Under the pieces are notes generated by a model. That model ran no database searches. It saw nothing but the letters and a program-made list of their open reading frames with translations, and was not told the origin of the DNA. A stretch of 16,447 nucleotides of DNA from Candidatus Peregrinibacteria bacterium. GTDB lineage: Bacteria; Patescibacteriota; Gracilibacteria; UM-FILTER-43-11. The stretch covers positions 1 to 16,447 of the forward strand of contig JAUXDO010000013.1 in assembly GCA_030618315.1 (NCBI GenBank), read 5' to 3'. Shown piece after piece: positions 14,179-16,447 of the stretch (its first letter is position 1; each line of letters begins with the position of its first letter). The translations under genes and the position numbers were made by a program.

Positions 14179-14457
14179 TTAAGCAGGAATAATATTAACC
14201 AGCTTATCTCGGAAAATCCTACCGTCGTACTTTGTTCTTCTTTTTTCAGAAAATTTAACAATACCTGTCTTTAGAGCAAACAGAGTAAAATCTTTACCTA
14301 CTCCAACATTTTCACCCGCATGAATTTTATTACCTTTTTGACGAACAAGAATTCCACCTGCATTAACCTTTTGTCCTGCAAAAAGTTTAACACCTAAGCG
14401 TTTTGAATTTGAATCTCTACCATTTTTAGTGGAACCACCAGCTTTTTTATGTGACAT
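14179..14457 (-). CDS. rpmA: Large ribosomal subunit protein bL27
   Basis: A 92-residue ribosomal protein whose N-terminal tail reaches toward the peptidyl-transferase centre. It shows the family start SHKKAGGSTKNGRDS, then RLGVKLFAGQKVNAGGILVRQ and the G-x-G-x-D core (VGVGKDFTLFA), with a normal length. No Firmicutes-type N-terminal prepeptide is present: the mature HKKAGG motif begins at residue 3. It is usually paired with rplU (bL21), but no rplU is adjacent here. It is transcribed alone from a good promoter to a good terminator. Confidence 0.97.
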   Translation of the reverse strand: MSHKKAGGSTKNGRDSNSKRLGVKLFAGQKVNAGGILVRQKGNKIHAGENVGVGKDFTLFALKTGIVKFSEKRRTKYDGRIFRDKLVNIIPA

Positions 14458-14483
14458 ATCATTGAAAATTAACTTGCTGATGG

Positions 14484-14512
14484 ATTTTATAGTAAATACG
14501 GATTTTTGGCAA
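14484..14512 (-). promoter_or_regulatory. Sigma-70-type promoter for rpmA
   Basis: On the minus strand, -35 TTGCCA (14507-14512), a 17-bp spacer, and -10 TAAAAT (14484-14489). The leader to the ATG at 14457 is about 20 nt and has no Shine-Dalgarno. Confidence 0.7.
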
Positions 14513-14525
14513 GGATTTTTTTAAA

Positions 14526-14554
14526 GTGACATTTAAAAAAAGAAAATGCATAAT
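14526..14554 (+). promoter_or_regulatory. Probable promoter for the membrane-anchored protein/LCP gene
   Basis: The -35 GTGACA (14526-14531), 17 bp, then -10 CATAAT (14549-14554). The -10 ends only 8 bp before the ATG at 14563, so the transcript would be essentially leaderless. It is back-to-back with the rpmA promoter. Confidence 0.5.
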
Positions 14555-14562
14555 GAATATAT

Positions 14563-15741
14563 ATGGCAAAGAACAATAAAAAAATCATTAAAAAGAAGAT
14601 TTTAAAACCTATTACATTCGGTGTATTAGCCGTTTTTCTGATAATTATTGTTATTCAGATAGCGAACCCAATGAACACTGCACAAAAATCTGCTGTACAG
14701 GAAGTTGTTATGCAATTTGGGGATGATTTAAATGAAATGCGTGAATATTTACTACTTCCCAAGCGGGATTATTCATATTTGAATAATGAAATATCTCAAA
14801 ATCTATCTGATGATACGCTTTCTTCTCAAAGTATTTACCGTTTTGTAAACGAAGTTGGGGAAAGTTATTTATCAGACAAAAAAAAGGAATCGAACCACCA
14901 GGAAATTCTGGACTTAAAGAAAGATGGTGATTTTTATCAAAAAATAACTGCTCTTGGCTTATTGCCTGCAAGATATCTGGAGGATACTGCAGAATTTGCA
15001 AAATATAAATTCTATGTAAAGCAGGATGCCATTGCTCAATTGGTTTTGGATAAAGAAAGTAGTGAATTTTATATTCAGAGTATTATCGGAACTGAGTATT
15101 TAATGTGGGATGAAAGCAGTAGTCTGAAAGACGTTACATTACAATATATTAGTGATTACAAAGATAATATCATCGCGGTAAAAGCTCGTATTGCTGAACA
15201 AAAGGAGGCGATAATAAAGCTGTGGGATGATGAAAATTTAAAAAAGATTCTTTCTGAGAATAAATTACAGCCAAACTTTAATTCAACCGAAACAGAATCC
15301 GGATTTGAATATGTTGTTCAAAATATGGACGGAACAGCATTAATTGCAATAACAATAAATAGAAAAAATGGAAATTTTATTTTTGAGAACATCGAATATT
15401 CAAGTGTTGTACTGCTAATCGATCCACTTTCCGCAAAACTACAGACTTTATCCGGTGAAAGCCAGAGAACGATTGCAATTCAGGAGAAAAGAGAAGAATT
15501 AGAAAAAATGCTGTTTGGTGATGAGTTTACTGAGTCATTAACATCGGTTCAACTAAAAGTTCAACCAGGACGTGAAGAAGGCAACAGAATTCTTTATGAC
15601 CTTCTGAACACTGAAGACGAAAATAAAATCGGCAGTATTATTTTTGAAACAGAAACAGGTAATCTTTTCTTTTTTAGAGCCAGTGATAGCGCTGAATTAA
15701 GCATTGATGATTTAATGATTGGCTCAAAAAAAAACAATTGA
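14563..15741 (+). CDS. Membrane-anchored protein, probable N-terminal part of an LCP protein
   Basis: A 392-residue protein I do not recognise on its own. A very basic start (KNNKKIIKKKILK) is followed by one membrane span (about 18-33, FGVLAVFLIIIVIQIA), which gives an N-in topology with the rest outside the cytoplasm. The remainder is charged and mixed alpha/beta, with helical stretches (about 195-240) and a strand-rich C-terminal part (about 240-385). The gene ends in TGA immediately after an A9 tract. The following frame, overlapping by the bases TTGA, encodes an LCP domain without its own anchor. A -1 shift at A_AAA_AAC (15729-15735) would make one protein of anchor, this region and the LCP domain, matching the topology LCP enzymes need. 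If the A9 length is a sequence error, the two are simply one gene. Confidence 0.75.
   Translation: MAKNNKKIIKKKILKPITFGVLAVFLIIIVIQIANPMNTAQKSAVQEVVMQFGDDLNEMREYLLLPKRDYSYLNNEISQNLSDDTLSSQSIYRFVNEVGESYLSDKKKESNHQEILDLKKDGDFYQKITALGLLPARYLEDTAEFAKYKFYVKQDAIAQLVLDKESSEFYIQSIIGTEYLMWDESSSLKDVTLQYISDYKDNIIAVKARIAEQKEAIIKLWDDENLKKILSENKLQPNFNSTETESGFEYVVQNMDGTALIAITINRKNGNFIFENIEYSSVVLLIDPLSAKLQTLSGESQRTIAIQEKREELEKMLFGDEFTESLTSVQLKVQPGREEGNRILYDLLNTEDENKIGSIIFETETGNLFFFRASDSAELSIDDLMIGSKKNN
15726..15741 (+). other. Candidate -1 frameshift/slippage site
   Basis: Nine A residues (15726-15734) are followed by C. In the upstream frame the codons are TCA AAA AAA AAC AAT TGA, so A_AAA_AAC (15729-15735) fits the X_XXY_YYZ slippery heptamer. 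The -1 frame continues as AAA AAA CAA TTG AGC into the LCP domain. A9 is also long enough for polymerase slippage. I see no convincing stimulatory stem-loop just downstream and no internal Shine-Dalgarno upstream. Confidence 0.5.
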
Positions 15742-16447
15742 GCGTTCCTGGTAGTGTCAGCCCTGTTCCAATCAACAGAAAAGAGTCTGGGATTATTAAT
15801 ATTCTGCTTGCCGGAAAACATGGTGAAAATCTGGATACCATGATTATCGCAAATATTAATGCCAATAAGGGTACTGTTGGACTTATTAGTGTTCCGAGAG
15901 ATATATTTTTTAACGGAAGAAAATTAAATAGTGCAAAATATTACTACGGTGTAGATGAGTTTAAAAGACAGCTTGGAATTATTACAGGACTGCATATCGA
16001 TCACTACATGGTTATTGATATGTATGCATTTATTGAAGTTATTGATTTAATGGGCGGAATCAATATATATGTACATGAGCCTCTTGTTGATCCAACTTAT
16101 AAGACATTTGATAATGGTGAATGGGGTACTTTAAATTATCAGCGCGGGGAATATCATCTTTCCGGTGTGCAAGCGTTGAGACTTGCCAGGTCCAGAGCTA
16201 CTTCTTCTGATTTTGCGCGTGCTGAAAGACAACAGGATATTATTGTATCGATTAAGAATAAGGCAAATTCACTCGGAGCTGGTGATGCGGGCAGAATTGC
16301 CTACATGATAAGTGCGATACTTAAACGTACTCAGACTGACATGTCATATAAAACCATGATGTCTTACGCACTTAGATTTAAAAATTATAACGCTCAGACC
16401 AAAGGATCACTAAGCACATTTAATGTTTTAAAATCAGAGACACAAAC
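15738..16447 (+). CDS. LytR-CpsA-Psr (LCP) family domain, cut by window end
   Basis: LCP enzymes transfer undecaprenyl-linked glycopolymers to the cell wall or a similar acceptor outside the membrane. Visible motifs are INILLAGKHGENLDTMIIANIN, then GLISVPRDIF, a Y-x-x-D-M-Y-x-F-x-x-x-I-D-x-M-G-G segment, the LSGVQALRLARSR motif and D-x-x-R-x-x-RQQDIIVSI. These include the conserved Arg and Asp residues that bind the lipid pyrophosphate. No ATG precedes the domain in this frame. The frame is open from 15711, and the only near start is TTG at 15738, overlapping the upstream TGA. Translation from there gives no membrane anchor, which is abnormal for the family and supports expression by frameshift from the 14563 gene. 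The 3' end lies beyond the window. Confidence 0.88.
   Translation, partial: MSVPGSVSPVPINRKESGIINILLAGKHGENLDTMIIANINANKGTVGLISVPRDIFFNGRKLNSAKYYYGVDEFKRQLGIITGLHIDHYMVIDMYAFIEVIDLMGGINIYVHEPLVDPTYKTFDNGEWGTLNYQRGEYHLSGVQALRLARSRATSSDFARAERQQDIIVSIKNKANSLGAGDAGRIAYMISAILKRTQTDMSYKTMMSYALRFKNYNAQTKGSLSTFNVLKSETQ

Noticed and set aside
15739..15780. UGA recoding (UGA read as Gly) as an explanation for the split LCP gene
   Set aside because: Reading through the TGA stays in the wrong frame and does not reach the LCP domain. UGA also ends other genes normally.

Overview
The window looks like chromosomal DNA of an AT-rich bacterium, most likely a Patescibacteria/CPR-type organism. This is an inference. 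It rests on compact gene spacing, almost no Shine-Dalgarno sequences upstream of the starts, several very short 5' leaders, and families of nested palindromic intergenic repeats. UGA acts as a normal stop here (genes ending at 5053, 12535 and 15741), so the UGA=Gly code of Gracilibacteria/SR1 is not in use.

Layout. On the minus strand are an FtsK/SpoIIIE DNA translocase (96-2276) and an AI-2E-type membrane permease (2481-3635), separated by a nested palindromic repeat. A secreted seven-repeat beta-propeller-like protein follows (3770-5053, +). It converges on a P2-type cation ATPase (5130-7886, -), with an inverted repeat spanning both gene ends. A second nested palindrome (7928-8067) precedes lepA (8131-9969, +), which carries a repeat-derived in-frame insertion.

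The most unusual stretch is 9750-11484. The last 220 bp of lepA occur twice (9750-9969 and 10713-10932), differing at about 26 positions, all of them synonymous. Each copy is followed by a TTGACA sequence and a small zinc-finger (H-x3-C-x2-C) protein gene. This looks like a cassette integrated at the 3' end of lepA, or two divergent alleles of one locus joined in tandem. Next come ribE and ribH for riboflavin synthesis and a STAS-domain gene overlapping ribH by 4 bp. The conserved N-terminus of RibE can only be reached from an ATT codon, because two TAA codons lie directly upstream of it.

A large compound inverted repeat (12904-13164) separates the STAS gene from a convergent gene of unknown function (13169-13870, -). 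Then come rpmA (bL27) with a clear promoter and terminator and, divergently, a membrane-anchored protein of unknown fold (14563-15741, +). Its 3' end holds an A9 run containing A_AAA_AAC. A -1 shift there would fuse it to an LCP (LytR-CpsA-Psr) domain (15738 to window end) that has no membrane anchor of its own. This candidate recoding site, the lepA 3'-end cassette and the ATT start of ribE are the observations I would follow up first.
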